Assembly: GCF_018326285.1 (NCBI RefSeq)
Contig: NZ_AP023362.1
Coordinates: 2,542,001 to 2,606,000 of the forward strand
DNA: 64,000 bases
Direction: 5' to 3'
Source of the DNA: Mycolicibacterium sp. TY81
GTDB lineage: Bacteria; Actinomycetota; Actinomycetes; Mycobacteriales; Mycobacteriaceae
Made by a program: the position numbers and the translations under genes. The notes beneath the pieces were generated by a model. It saw only the letters and a program-made list of their open reading frames with translations, made no database searches and was not told where the DNA came from. This document shows, in pieces, positions 36,638-44,250 of the stretch. Each line of letters starts with the position of its first letter. Position 1 is the first letter of the stretch.

Positions 36638-37204
36638 ATGGGCAGACTCATCTATGGCTTCAACGTGTCGGTGGACGGATACATCGCCGACGCACAGGGC
36701 AGCATCGACTGGTCCGAACCGAGCGAGGAACTGCACCAGTACTGGAACGACTTCGAGCGCGAGACGGCGCTGTCGTTCTACGGCCGGCGGCTGTACGAGC
36801 TGATGGCCGCGTACTGGCCGACCGCCGACAAGGAACCGGATGCCACCCCGCTCATCGTGGATTTCGCCCGCATCTGGCGGGACATGCCGAAGGTCGTGTT
36901 CTCGCGCACGCTGGATTCGGTCGACTGGAACTCCCGTCTGGAACGCGGCGACCCCGTCGCGGTGGTGTCGAAGCTCAAAGCCGAGACCGACGGCAATCTG
37001 GAGATAGCCGGCGCGACGCTCGCCGCGCCCGTCGTGCGGGCCGGATTGGTGGACGAGTACCGGATCGTGCTCGTGCCCACCGCAGTCGGCGGCGGCACCC
37101 CGTTCTTCCCGACGCTGCCGGCATGGATCTCGTTGCGACTGTTGGAGAACCGCACCTTTCCCTGCGGCACGGTCCTCCTGCGCTACGAAGCGGAGCACGA
37201 CTGA
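36638..37204 (+). CDS. Dihydrofolate reductase family protein (RibD C-terminal-like)
   Basis: The 188-residue protein is read from ATG 36638 (MGRLIYGFNVSVDGYIADAQG). FSRTLDSVDWNSRL, the segment LEIAGATLAAPVVRAGLVDEY and the ending VLVPTAVGGGTPFF are hallmarks of the RibD_C/YyaP-type reductase fold. It is probably NADPH-dependent. True folate or riboflavin function is not implied. Confidence 0.83.
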   Translation: MGRLIYGFNVSVDGYIADAQGSIDWSEPSEELHQYWNDFERETALSFYGRRLYELMAAYWPTADKEPDATPLIVDFARIWRDMPKVVFSRTLDSVDWNSRLERGDPVAVVSKLKAETDGNLEIAGATLAAPVVRAGLVDEYRIVLVPTAVGGGTPFFPTLPAWISLRLLENRTFPCGTVLLRYEAEHD

Positions 37205-37215
37205 GGGCGACCTCG

Positions 37216-37965
37216 CTAATCTGCTGACGCGACGATGATGTCCACTGCTTCGGTGACGCTGTCGGTGCAGTGGATCAGGTCGAGGTCGGATTCGGAGATC
37301 TTTCCTTCCGCCAGCATGGTGTTGCGGATCCAGTCGATGAGGCCCGACCAGTAGTCGACACCCAACAGGATGATCGGAAACGCGGTGACCTTGCGGGTCT
37401 GCACCAAGGTCAAGGCTTCGAACAGCTCGTCCAGGGTGCCGAAGCCACCGGGCAGGCACACGAACGCCTGCGCATATTTGACGAACATGGTCTTGCGGAC
37501 GAAGAAGTAGCGGAAGTTGATCCCCAGGTCGACCCAGTGGTTGAGCCGCTGTTCGAACGGCAGCTCGATGCCCAGACCGACCGAATAGCCGCCGGACTCG
37601 CTGGCCCCACGGTTGACCGCCTCCATCGCCCCCGGCCCGCCCCCGGTGATCACGGCATAGCCTGCGTGCACCAGCGCGGCGCCCAGCTCCTCACCCAATC
37701 GGTATTCCGGCGAATGCGGCACCGTTCGGGCGGAACCGAAAACCGTGACCGCCCTCGGCATCTCCGAGAGGGCATCGAAGCCGTCGACGAACTCGCCTTG
37801 GATGCGCATCACGCGCCACGGGTCGGTGTGCACCCAGTCGGTGGGGCCGCGCCGGTCCAGGAGGCGCTGGTCGGCGGTCGTGGTGGCGCAACGTTCGCGA
37901 CGGAGTTGCACCGGGCCACTGATCTGGAGGTCGCCGTCGTCGTCCACGGTGTCGTTCTCGTTCAC
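37216..37965 (-). CDS. LOG-family protein (TIGR00730-type Rossmann fold)
   Basis: The 249-residue protein starts at GTG 37965. VTVFGSARTVP, GGGPGAMEAVNRGA and PGGFGTLDELFEALTLVQT are the signatures of LOG proteins, which hydrolyse cytokinin riboside monophosphate or other nucleotide monophosphates (older name lysine decarboxylase-like). The first about 60 residues, hydrophilic and acidic, are typical of the long actinobacterial type. It is convergent with the RibD-like gene. Confidence 0.87.
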   Translation of the reverse strand: MNENDTVDDDGDLQISGPVQLRRERCATTTADQRLLDRRGPTDWVHTDPWRVMRIQGEFVDGFDALSEMPRAVTVFGSARTVPHSPEYRLGEELGAALVHAGYAVITGGGPGAMEAVNRGASESGGYSVGLGIELPFEQRLNHWVDLGINFRYFFVRKTMFVKYAQAFVCLPGGFGTLDELFEALTLVQTRKVTAFPIILLGVDYWSGLIDWIRNTMLAEGKISESDLDLIHCTDSVTEAVDIIVASAD

Positions 37966-38003
37966 GTCGGCCAGCGTATGGGAAGCCGGGGCGCACCCGA
38001 GAT

Positions 38004-40610
38004 TCAGTGAGCCGCCGCGCCGGTCCGGATCAGCTTGGCGAGATCCTCGCGGTCCGAGATGTCGAGCTTTATGCAGGCCCGATACAGGTGACCTTCGACC
38101 GTGCGCACCGATACGGTCAGCCGGTCGGCGATTTCGCGATTGCTCAGCCCGGCGGCAACCAGGTTCGCAATCTCACGTTCGCGCACCGTCAGGGGCAAGG
38201 GGTGCGCCGCCAATTCCAGTGCGGGAGTGCGTACTCCCCCGCACTGCGCGGCCAACCGGTTGGCGACGGCGGCGGCCTCGGCGCTGCGTCGCCGGTCGTC
38301 GGCCGCCGCGAACGTCGCCGATGCCTGCGCCGCGGCGTCGAGAGCGGACAACAACGCACCCAGCTGCTCGAATTGCTCTGCGGCAGCGAATAATCCAGGC
38401 CCGTCGCGATCACTGACCGCCCGGGCATGCGCCGCGATCACAGCGGCCATGCGGCCGCCGACTCCGGAGGCGACTTCGATCAGCCGGCCCGCGGCGCTGT
38501 GGTCACCGAATCGCACTGCGTCATGCAACGCCAGCATGGCCACTGCACTCTGGCCGGAACTGTCAGCCAACCGGGCGGCATCCAAAGCCAGTTCTATTGC
38601 GGCGCTGACGTTTCCCTCTGCCGCCGCGAGCCACGATTCCGCGATCCTGAGCTGTGGACCGAACACCGCGACGTGCCGGCCAGAGCGGACTTTCAACTCG
38701 GCGACCATCTTGGCCCCAGGCTGCACCCGACCCAACGCGCAGTAGGACTGCGCCAGCAACAGCCGAGCCGGGAAGCTCCACGAAGCCGCCGACTCGGCCG
38801 TCAGCGCCGCGACCGTCTGCTCCATCCGTGACACCGTCTCGACGAAATCGCCGCGGGCCAGACCGATGGTGCCGACCAGCACATTGGCCATCCCCCACGC
38901 CAGATACTGGCCCGACGAGGTGATCTGCATCATGACCGCGGATCGGCTGCTCGCCGCGTCGAATTCTCCGGCGAGCACCAACGCGCGCACCTCCCCGAAC
39001 GCGGTGAGGTAGCGGAGCAGCCCGTCGGCCTTGGCGCTGGCCATGCGGCCCCGGCGCGCCAATACCGCCACTTCTTCGCTGCGGCCCATCAGTGCCAGGG
39101 CGAGCGCCCCACCGAATGCCGCCCACTGCAACGCGACCGGATGCGCGATGGGCTCGGCGAGCACCCGATCGGCCATCGCCACGGCTTCCGTCAGCCGGTT
39201 CTCGAAAGCCAGCGTTGCCGACGCTGTGCCGTCGATGATCGGTATCAACTCGGGGCTCGTGATGCGCTCGCGGAGCAGGGCGAGCACTTCGTCGGACCCC
39301 TCGGCGTCGCCCATCGCCCAGTGCAGGTTGGCGATGCAGGCCCAGCCCCACCGCAGCAGCTCCAGTTCGGTCATCTGCTCGGGGTCGAATGAGCTGAGCG
39401 TCTCCTCGGCTTCGGTCGCCTTGCCCTGCCACAGCAGCGAACGCGCCAGCAGTTCGCCGGCCTCGAGGCCACCGCCCCGGTTGGTGGCCGCGCGAGCCAG
39501 CCGCTCACCCAACGTCACGTTCGTGAGGGCGATGGCCTCTCTCGCCGCTGTGACGAGCAGATCCAGTTCGGGCACCTCGTCGCTGTCCAGCGTCAGTTCC
39601 GCGAGCCGAATCCGGTGCGCCGAACTGTTCAGCGGCCGGTCCCGCATCGCGCGAACCAGCTCGCCGCGCAGTCGGCGGGCGGCAGCCATCCCCAGCCGGC
39701 GGCGGATTACCTCGCCGAACAGCGGATGGGTGAATCGCACGTCAATGCCACCCGGTTCCTCACCGACTCGCACCAGACCACGGCTTTCCGCCTCTTCGAC
39801 CACGTCCGAACCGACGATGGCAGTCAGAGTGTCCAGGTCGAGGGGCTCGCAGAAGGTGAGCAACCGCAGCGCGTGCAGCACCTGGTCAGGCAACTGGTCG
39901 ACCCTGGAGTCCAGCAATGACGCCAGCTCCGAGGTGACCGCAGCCCGGCCCCGCAGCTGCCACACCCCCCGAACCTGCCGCAGAGTCCCGGCCTCGATGG
40001 CGCCTTCCACCAAGTGGCGGACGAACAACGCGTTCCCGCCCGAGGCCTGCCACATCAGCTCGGCAGACAGACCCTCCACCTGTCCGCCCAATGCCTCCTC
40101 GATGAGGCCGACACACTGCTGCTGACTGAACGGCATCAGATGCAACCGCTGCAGATACCGGTCCTTCCACAACGACGTGATCGCGTCGGGGACCGGAGCG
40201 CCCGCCCGGACCGTCGCCACGATGCGCACCGACCCGTCCAACGCCAGCTGGTGCAGCAGCGTCGCCGACAGCTGGTCCAACAGATGCGCGTCGTCCACGC
40301 CGATGACCGAATGTCCTTCGGCCAGAATCGTTTCGCGCGCCGCGGACAGGAATGCCACCGGATCACGCGACGTGGCACTGCGCACCAGATGGGCGAACAC
40401 TCCCAGCGGGATGCCCCGCGCCGACTCTGTCGCCGCAACCCAGTGGGCGCGCACCGGCAGTGACTGGGTGACCAACCGGGCGAGCGTGGTTTTGCCTACG
40501 CCCGCATCACCGACCAGGACGATGCCGCAATCGCCGGATTCCCCGAGCAATGCGCCGCGAATCACCGAGAATTCACTGTCGCGGTGCACGACCGGCCAGT
40601 TTTGGGCCAC
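38004..40610 (-). CDS. Large ATP-binding LuxR-family (LAL) transcriptional regulator
   Basis: The 868-residue protein has a P-loop GDAGVGKTT at residues 34-42, Walker B region VIGVDDAHLLDQ, a long helical (TPR-like) middle and a C-terminal LuxR helix-turn-helix (LTVREREIANLVAAG, NREIADRLTVSVRTVEGHL). This is the MalT/LAL plan. The frame is open to ATG 40730, but that ATG lies within the preceding gene and a strong hairpin at 40677-40708 intervenes, so I prefer GTG 40610. It neighbours the lysis-like genes, whose promoters share an 18-bp palindrome of a size suited to a LuxR dimer. Confidence 0.82.
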   Translation of the reverse strand: MAQNWPVVHRDSEFSVIRGALLGESGDCGIVLVGDAGVGKTTLARLVTQSLPVRAHWVAATESARGIPLGVFAHLVRSATSRDPVAFLSAARETILAEGHSVIGVDDAHLLDQLSATLLHQLALDGSVRIVATVRAGAPVPDAITSLWKDRYLQRLHLMPFSQQQCVGLIEEALGGQVEGLSAELMWQASGGNALFVRHLVEGAIEAGTLRQVRGVWQLRGRAAVTSELASLLDSRVDQLPDQVLHALRLLTFCEPLDLDTLTAIVGSDVVEEAESRGLVRVGEEPGGIDVRFTHPLFGEVIRRRLGMAAARRLRGELVRAMRDRPLNSSAHRIRLAELTLDSDEVPELDLLVTAAREAIALTNVTLGERLARAATNRGGGLEAGELLARSLLWQGKATEAEETLSSFDPEQMTELELLRWGWACIANLHWAMGDAEGSDEVLALLRERITSPELIPIIDGTASATLAFENRLTEAVAMADRVLAEPIAHPVALQWAAFGGALALALMGRSEEVAVLARRGRMASAKADGLLRYLTAFGEVRALVLAGEFDAASSRSAVMMQITSSGQYLAWGMANVLVGTIGLARGDFVETVSRMEQTVAALTAESAASWSFPARLLLAQSYCALGRVQPGAKMVAELKVRSGRHVAVFGPQLRIAESWLAAAEGNVSAAIELALDAARLADSSGQSAVAMLALHDAVRFGDHSAAGRLIEVASGVGGRMAAVIAAHARAVSDRDGPGLFAAAEQFEQLGALLSALDAAAQASATFAAADDRRRSAEAAAVANRLAAQCGGVRTPALELAAHPLPLTVREREIANLVAAGLSNREIADRLTVSVRTVEGHLYRACIKLDISDREDLAKLIRTGAAAH

Positions 40611-40676
40611 GGCGCACAATTCTACCGGCCGGTTTTCGCTGTTGAAGGCGTAATGACCGTGAAATATCGGTCCGCT

Positions 40677-40708
40677 TTTCGGGCCGGCAGCTAACGTCCG
40701 GCCCGAAA
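40677..40708 (-). terminator. Strong hairpin after the endolysin-like gene
   Basis: Perfect 11-bp arms TTTCGGGCCGG (40677-40687) and CCGGCCCGAAA (40698-40708) flank a 10-base loop, just after the stop at 40717. This is probably the terminator of the endolysin-like gene. It also argues that the LAL regulator has its own start downstream. Confidence 0.68.
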
Positions 40709-40716
40709 TACGGGCG

Positions 40717-41973
40717 TTACATCTTGTCATGCAGATCGGACACCATGTCGAATAGCGTCTTGTTGTTGTGGGTCCTGGTAAGGATTTTCGCCAATGTCGT
40801 AATTTGATCGAAGACCGAGCGAGTCGTGTTCTGCTTTTCGTCGAGCGGCTCGGTGTCCGGGGCCAGCAGGTCGACCATCCGGTAGTCCGCGCCGTCGGGG
40901 CCGATCAGCGGTGAGCCGTCGGTATTGGTGCCGTTGAGCATGTTCATGATGTCCTGCGGCTGAGCCATCGTGATCACCCCTGTCGTCACGCGGGCGGCTA
41001 CCGGCCCGGCACCGGCGGTTCCGATTCCACAGGCAGCGGCAAAATCGTTGGGCGACAAGCCGTCTGCGACGTTCATGTCGCAGTTGCCGAACGGGTTGCA
41101 GCCCATCGGCAAGCCCTGATTGGCGCCATATGCGCCGTCCGTGTATTGATGGGCGATCTGGCCGGGCAGCAGGGGGTTCGAGCCGTATGACGCAGCGATC
41201 ACCCGTAATCCCTTGGGCCGCGACACCCACATCGTGTTGAAGTCGCCCTGGTTGGCATAACCGATGATGCGCGCCGGATTGCCGGCGTACTCCGCGAGGT
41301 TGTCGTACAGGGCGTTGATCCAGCCGGATCCGTCGCCGCCAGGGTTCCCACCGCTTTCGACGTCCAGCATCAGGACGACCCTGGGGTGCAGTCCCCCGTT
41401 GGCATCGATCATCTGCCGTACCGTGTCGGCATTTTCCTGCCAGTTCGGGCGCACGTAGGTGTAGACGATGCCGCAATCCAGCCGGCCGGTGTCCAGCGCA
41501 TTGCGCATCCACGCATAGTTCTGCGCGAAGTTGGAATCCCGGTGCGTGCCGTCGCATACGCGGATGGACAGAATCTTGTACGGATAGGAATCACTGACCG
41601 GCACCTGGAATTCGGACACGTCGGCAAAGAAACTGTCCACGTGAGCCTGAGTCGGGGGTGTGCCGTCCTCGACGATCGGGCCGGCCACGTACCAGTGGTC
41701 GTTCCAGTAGTTGCTGTCGGAAGGGAGCGCCTTGGGCGTGGTGCAGCACCCCCAGGAGCCCGACGATTCCATCGCGACGCCGTCGACCACACAGTTCATG
41801 TGCGAGTGGGGACCGCCGTCGCCTTCATGGTGCAGGTTGATCACCACCGGCGCGTCGCCGGGCACGTCGCTCAACGATGCGACGTGCATCAGATCGAATG
41901 GTCCGACGTGTTGCTCGCCGTACGGCAGGTATCGATACGACTCGGTGGACAGACCTTGTCTGCCCCAGACCAT
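40717..41973 (-). CDS. Endolysin-like protein, C-terminal part (rest of NlpC/P60 plus GH25-like domain)
   Basis: This 418-residue frame begins at ATG 41973, immediately after an in-frame TAG. The first part (VWGRQGLSTESYRYLPYG, VVINLHHEGDGGPHSHM, VAMESSGSWGC) reads as the continuation of an NlpC/P60-type domain seen in mycobacteriophage lysins and tail lysins. The following part (ILSIRVCDGTHRDSNF, VVLMLDVESGGNPGG, IAHQYTDGAYGAN) is GH25-lysozyme-like, with candidate acids in LDVES. No signal peptide is seen. The whole protein including the upstream frame would be a two-enzyme LysA-type lysin. Whether this shorter piece is made alone is unknown. Confidence 0.7.
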   Translation of the reverse strand: MVWGRQGLSTESYRYLPYGEQHVGPFDLMHVASLSDVPGDAPVVINLHHEGDGGPHSHMNCVVDGVAMESSGSWGCCTTPKALPSDSNYWNDHWYVAGPIVEDGTPPTQAHVDSFFADVSEFQVPVSDSYPYKILSIRVCDGTHRDSNFAQNYAWMRNALDTGRLDCGIVYTYVRPNWQENADTVRQMIDANGGLHPRVVLMLDVESGGNPGGDGSGWINALYDNLAEYAGNPARIIGYANQGDFNTMWVSRPKGLRVIAASYGSNPLLPGQIAHQYTDGAYGANQGLPMGCNPFGNCDMNVADGLSPNDFAAACGIGTAGAGPVAARVTTGVITMAQPQDIMNMLNGTNTDGSPLIGPDGADYRMVDLLAPDTEPLDEKQNTTRSVFDQITTLAKILTRTHNNKTLFDMVSDLHDKM

Positions 41974-42141
41974 CTAGTCTCCGTTGAACACCGCCGAGAG
42001 CACATCGGTCACCAGGCCCGAACAGTCACAACCCACGCCGCGATCGTTCGGGTCCCACGTGCCGCCGTAGACGTAGTCGTCGCCGAGCCGGTCGAAGAAT
42101 ATGCGTTTGGCGAACTCCACGTCGCCTCGAGTGACGGTCAT
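41974..42141 (-). CDS. Endolysin-like protein, N-terminal 55 codons, ended by TAG
   Basis: ATG 42141 is preceded by an excellent AAAGGAGG five bases upstream, the best ribosome-binding site in the region. The 55 residues contain DYVYGGTWDPNDRG and GCDCSGLV, the NlpC/P60 nucleophile motif (Cys40). The frame stops at TAG (41976-41974) and continues in the same frame at ATG 41973. So the catalytic Cys is separated from the rest of its domain by one codon. It is either a nonsense mutation or a site of read-through or re-initiation. Confidence 0.65.
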   Translation of the reverse strand: MTVTRGDVEFAKRIFFDRLGDDYVYGGTWDPNDRGVGCDCSGLVTDVLSAVFNGD

Positions 42142-42202
42142 CAGTCCCTCCTTTGATGAAGTGATGGGAACCCAGTGTCACGACGAAATATGCCGAGCCG
42201 CA

Positions 42203-42220
42203 CCAGTAGCCCACTACTCG
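42203..42220. promoter_or_regulatory. 18-bp palindromic operator, copy A
   Basis: CCAGTAG-CCCA-CTACTCG, with one mismatch from the ideal arms CGAGTAG/CTACTCG. It is 62 bp upstream of the endolysin-like start at 42141. Confidence 0.6.
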
Positions 42221-42268
42221 ATTCGCTGTTCAGCAGGGCACGGAATCACGTCGTGACCCGGCGATGAT

Positions 42269-42286
42269 CGAGTAGCCGGCTACGCA
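42269..42286. promoter_or_regulatory. 18-bp palindromic operator, copy B
   Basis: CGAGTAG-CCGG-CTACGCA, a perfect left arm and 5 of 7 in the right arm. It is 104 bp upstream of the membrane-protein start at 42390, in the shared divergent promoter region. Confidence 0.55.
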
Positions 42287-42389
42287 GGCGTCCAAATTGC
42301 CGGAGGCGCAACATCGTTGGTGCGCAGGACAACTGGACCGCGACTGACGCGGCGACCCCGTCGTCCTCGCCATCACGGAGGAGGTCATC

Positions 42390-43067
42390 ATGAGCCTGGT
42401 TGCCATGGCGTCGGTCGCGGTTGCGCGCGACCTCGCACCGGTCGGTCAGCCGCTGAACAGCGTGACAATTGGCGCCGGACAGGGGGTTTCGCCGTCACCG
42501 GCACCGTCGGGTGAAGTGTCGGACTCGCAGCCGGAAATGCCGGCGATGGGGCCGACAGCGACGTTGCGTCGGCCAACCGATGTCGCCCAAATGGCCCCGC
42601 CGGCACCGCTGATCGACACAGCTGCCGGATTTGCGCAGTTGCTGGCCGCCCAAATCCCCGCCGAGGCACTCGTCGCCTACACGACGTTGTTGGCATTGTT
42701 CGTCGACTCAGGCCCTACGTACAACACCGGCCGGTGGGTGCTCTACGGCTTCTCGGTGATCGCCTGCGGTGCCATCATCCTCGCGACCTATTGCGCCAAG
42801 CGGAATTACACGTTGCAGCACGGGGACGGTGTGAGCGCGCTATGCGTCATGCGCCCGCCGTACCTGCCGATCGCGGCAGCCATGTTGTCGATGGCCGTAT
42901 ACGGATTGACAGTGCCCGGGTCACCACTGCAATACAGTGTGCCCGACGGCGCGTTCACGATGCTGTCCGGCACGCTTGCCGTCGGCGGAGCGCTGATGAT
43001 GACCATTCTCACGCCTTTCCTGGGGACGGGTAACGCCGCCGTCCCGGTAGCGAATTCTGATTCGTGA
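42390..43067 (+). CDS. Multi-spanning membrane protein beside lysin genes (holin-like candidate)
   Basis: The 225-residue protein starts at ATG 42390 after GGAGGAGG. A Pro/Ala/Ser-rich stretch of about 90 residues precedes about four hydrophobic segments (roughly 74-100, 113-130, 152-170 and 185-208). There is no recognised domain. Its place between endolysin-like and LysB-like genes, and the shared operator, make a holin-type or lysis-accessory role possible, but its size and long N-terminus are unlike a standard holin. Unknown otherwise. Confidence 0.65.
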   Translation: MSLVAMASVAVARDLAPVGQPLNSVTIGAGQGVSPSPAPSGEVSDSQPEMPAMGPTATLRRPTDVAQMAPPAPLIDTAAGFAQLLAAQIPAEALVAYTTLLALFVDSGPTYNTGRWVLYGFSVIACGAIILATYCAKRNYTLQHGDGVSALCVMRPPYLPIAAAMLSMAVYGLTVPGSPLQYSVPDGAFTMLSGTLAVGGALMMTILTPFLGTGNAAVPVANSDS

Positions 43068-43085
43068 AAGGTGAATTCGCATATT

Positions 43086-43103
43086 CGAGTAGTCGACTAC
43101 TCG
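43086..43103. promoter_or_regulatory. 18-bp palindromic operator, copy C (perfect)
   Basis: CGAGTAGTCGACTACTCG is a perfect 18-bp palindrome, 112 bp upstream of the LysB-like start at 43215. It defines the consensus for the three copies. Confidence 0.7.
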
Positions 43104-43214
43104 ATACAGGTACCCGCCGCCGTCATTAGCGTCGAATCCGTCATCGACGCAGGATTCCGGACCAATTCGGGCCGACACGGGACCGGCGCGACGTGACAAG
43201 AAGGGAGCACTCCG

Positions 43215-44246
43215 ATGCCGCTACCGTACGGGCCCGGGGCCCATGGCACCGAAATCGAATACTGGCAGGCCTGGTTCCAGCGCCAGTACCGCGCGTACGC
43301 GCCGGCGAAGGACCGGGTTTATGGTGACGGCGCAGTCGCCGCGGTCACCGAGATGCAACGGCGCCTGGGGTTACCCCAGACCGGCGTCTTCGACGAGACG
43401 ACAGCGCAGGCGGCCCACTACGTGCCGCCGCCACGGAATCTGCGACCGATCATGTTCACGGTCGAAGGTCACCTGTCGGACATGTTCAGAGGACCGGTGG
43501 CCGACACCGCGACAACCCTTGAGACCGAGGGCCTTTGCCATCACCAGCCCATCGGCTACAACAACGGAGCGCTGCCATTCGACAACGAGAGCGGTATCAA
43601 CGAGCTCGCCCGGCTGCTCGGCGCCACCCAGATGGACAACGGCGTGCCGTTCCCGCAGGGCACACCCTGGTCGCTCGGCGTCTACTCCCAGGGCGCGATC
43701 GTGGGATCGTACTTCTACTTCCGTTACCTGCGCCCCGGTCAGCCGCTGGCGTGGCGCACCGCGGACCTCAAAGGCGTTCTGGCGTACGCCAACCCGTGCC
43801 GACAGACCGATTCGATCGCGCCGTGGGCCAGACCAGGGGTGACAGTGACCGGCACGCACGGCCTGGACCCGCTCCAGCGATTCGGCTTGCCCGGCTTCCC
43901 CGCCAAGCCGGACCACTGGATGGATGTCTACCGTGAAGGCGACATCTTCGCCGAGAACCGTGACGACCAGGCGAGCGCGGTCAAAGCCGCTGTCTACCAG
44001 GCGGTGATGAACGACGGGATCAGCAACCCGTTCTCCCTCGCCGGGCAGATCGCCTTCACGCTCCATGCGCCCTTCGACGAAGTGTTCGCGGTGATCAAGG
44101 CAATGATCAGCGGCGCGGTGTTCCTGGCCAGTAACCCGAACCCGCACTACGCGCCGTTCGAGCTCGAGGCCGGCACGCGGTGGATGCGGGAACGACTCAT
44201 CAGCGGATCGGTGTCAGTTCCGCAGCCCAGTCCGGTGGTCGTCTGA
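43215..44246 (+). CDS. LysB-like mycolylarabinogalactan esterase with peptidoglycan-binding domain
   Basis: The 343-residue protein starts at ATG 43215 after AAGGGAG. Residues about 8-65 form a PG_binding_1 repeat (WFQRQYRAYAP, AVTEMQRRLGLPQTGVFD). A cutinase-like domain follows, with nucleophile Ser158 in GVYSQGAIVG, probable acid Asp243 (REGDIFAE) and base His311 (NPHYAPFE). The spacing 158/243/311 is close to that of phage D29 LysB (82/166/240). LysB enzymes cleave the mycolate-arabinogalactan link so that the outer membrane opens in lysis. No signal peptide is present, as in phage LysB. Confidence 0.8.
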   Translation: MPLPYGPGAHGTEIEYWQAWFQRQYRAYAPAKDRVYGDGAVAAVTEMQRRLGLPQTGVFDETTAQAAHYVPPPRNLRPIMFTVEGHLSDMFRGPVADTATTLETEGLCHHQPIGYNNGALPFDNESGINELARLLGATQMDNGVPFPQGTPWSLGVYSQGAIVGSYFYFRYLRPGQPLAWRTADLKGVLAYANPCRQTDSIAPWARPGVTVTGTHGLDPLQRFGLPGFPAKPDHWMDVYREGDIFAENRDDQASAVKAAVYQAVMNDGISNPFSLAGQIAFTLHAPFDEVFAVIKAMISGAVFLASNPNPHYAPFELEAGTRWMRERLISGSVSVPQPSPVVV

Positions 44247-44250
44247 ATCC

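Noticed and set aside
40611..40730. Longer start (ATG 40730) for the LAL regulator
   Set aside because: That ATG lies in the last codons of the endolysin-like gene, has no ribosome-binding site, and the extension would cover a strong terminator hairpin.
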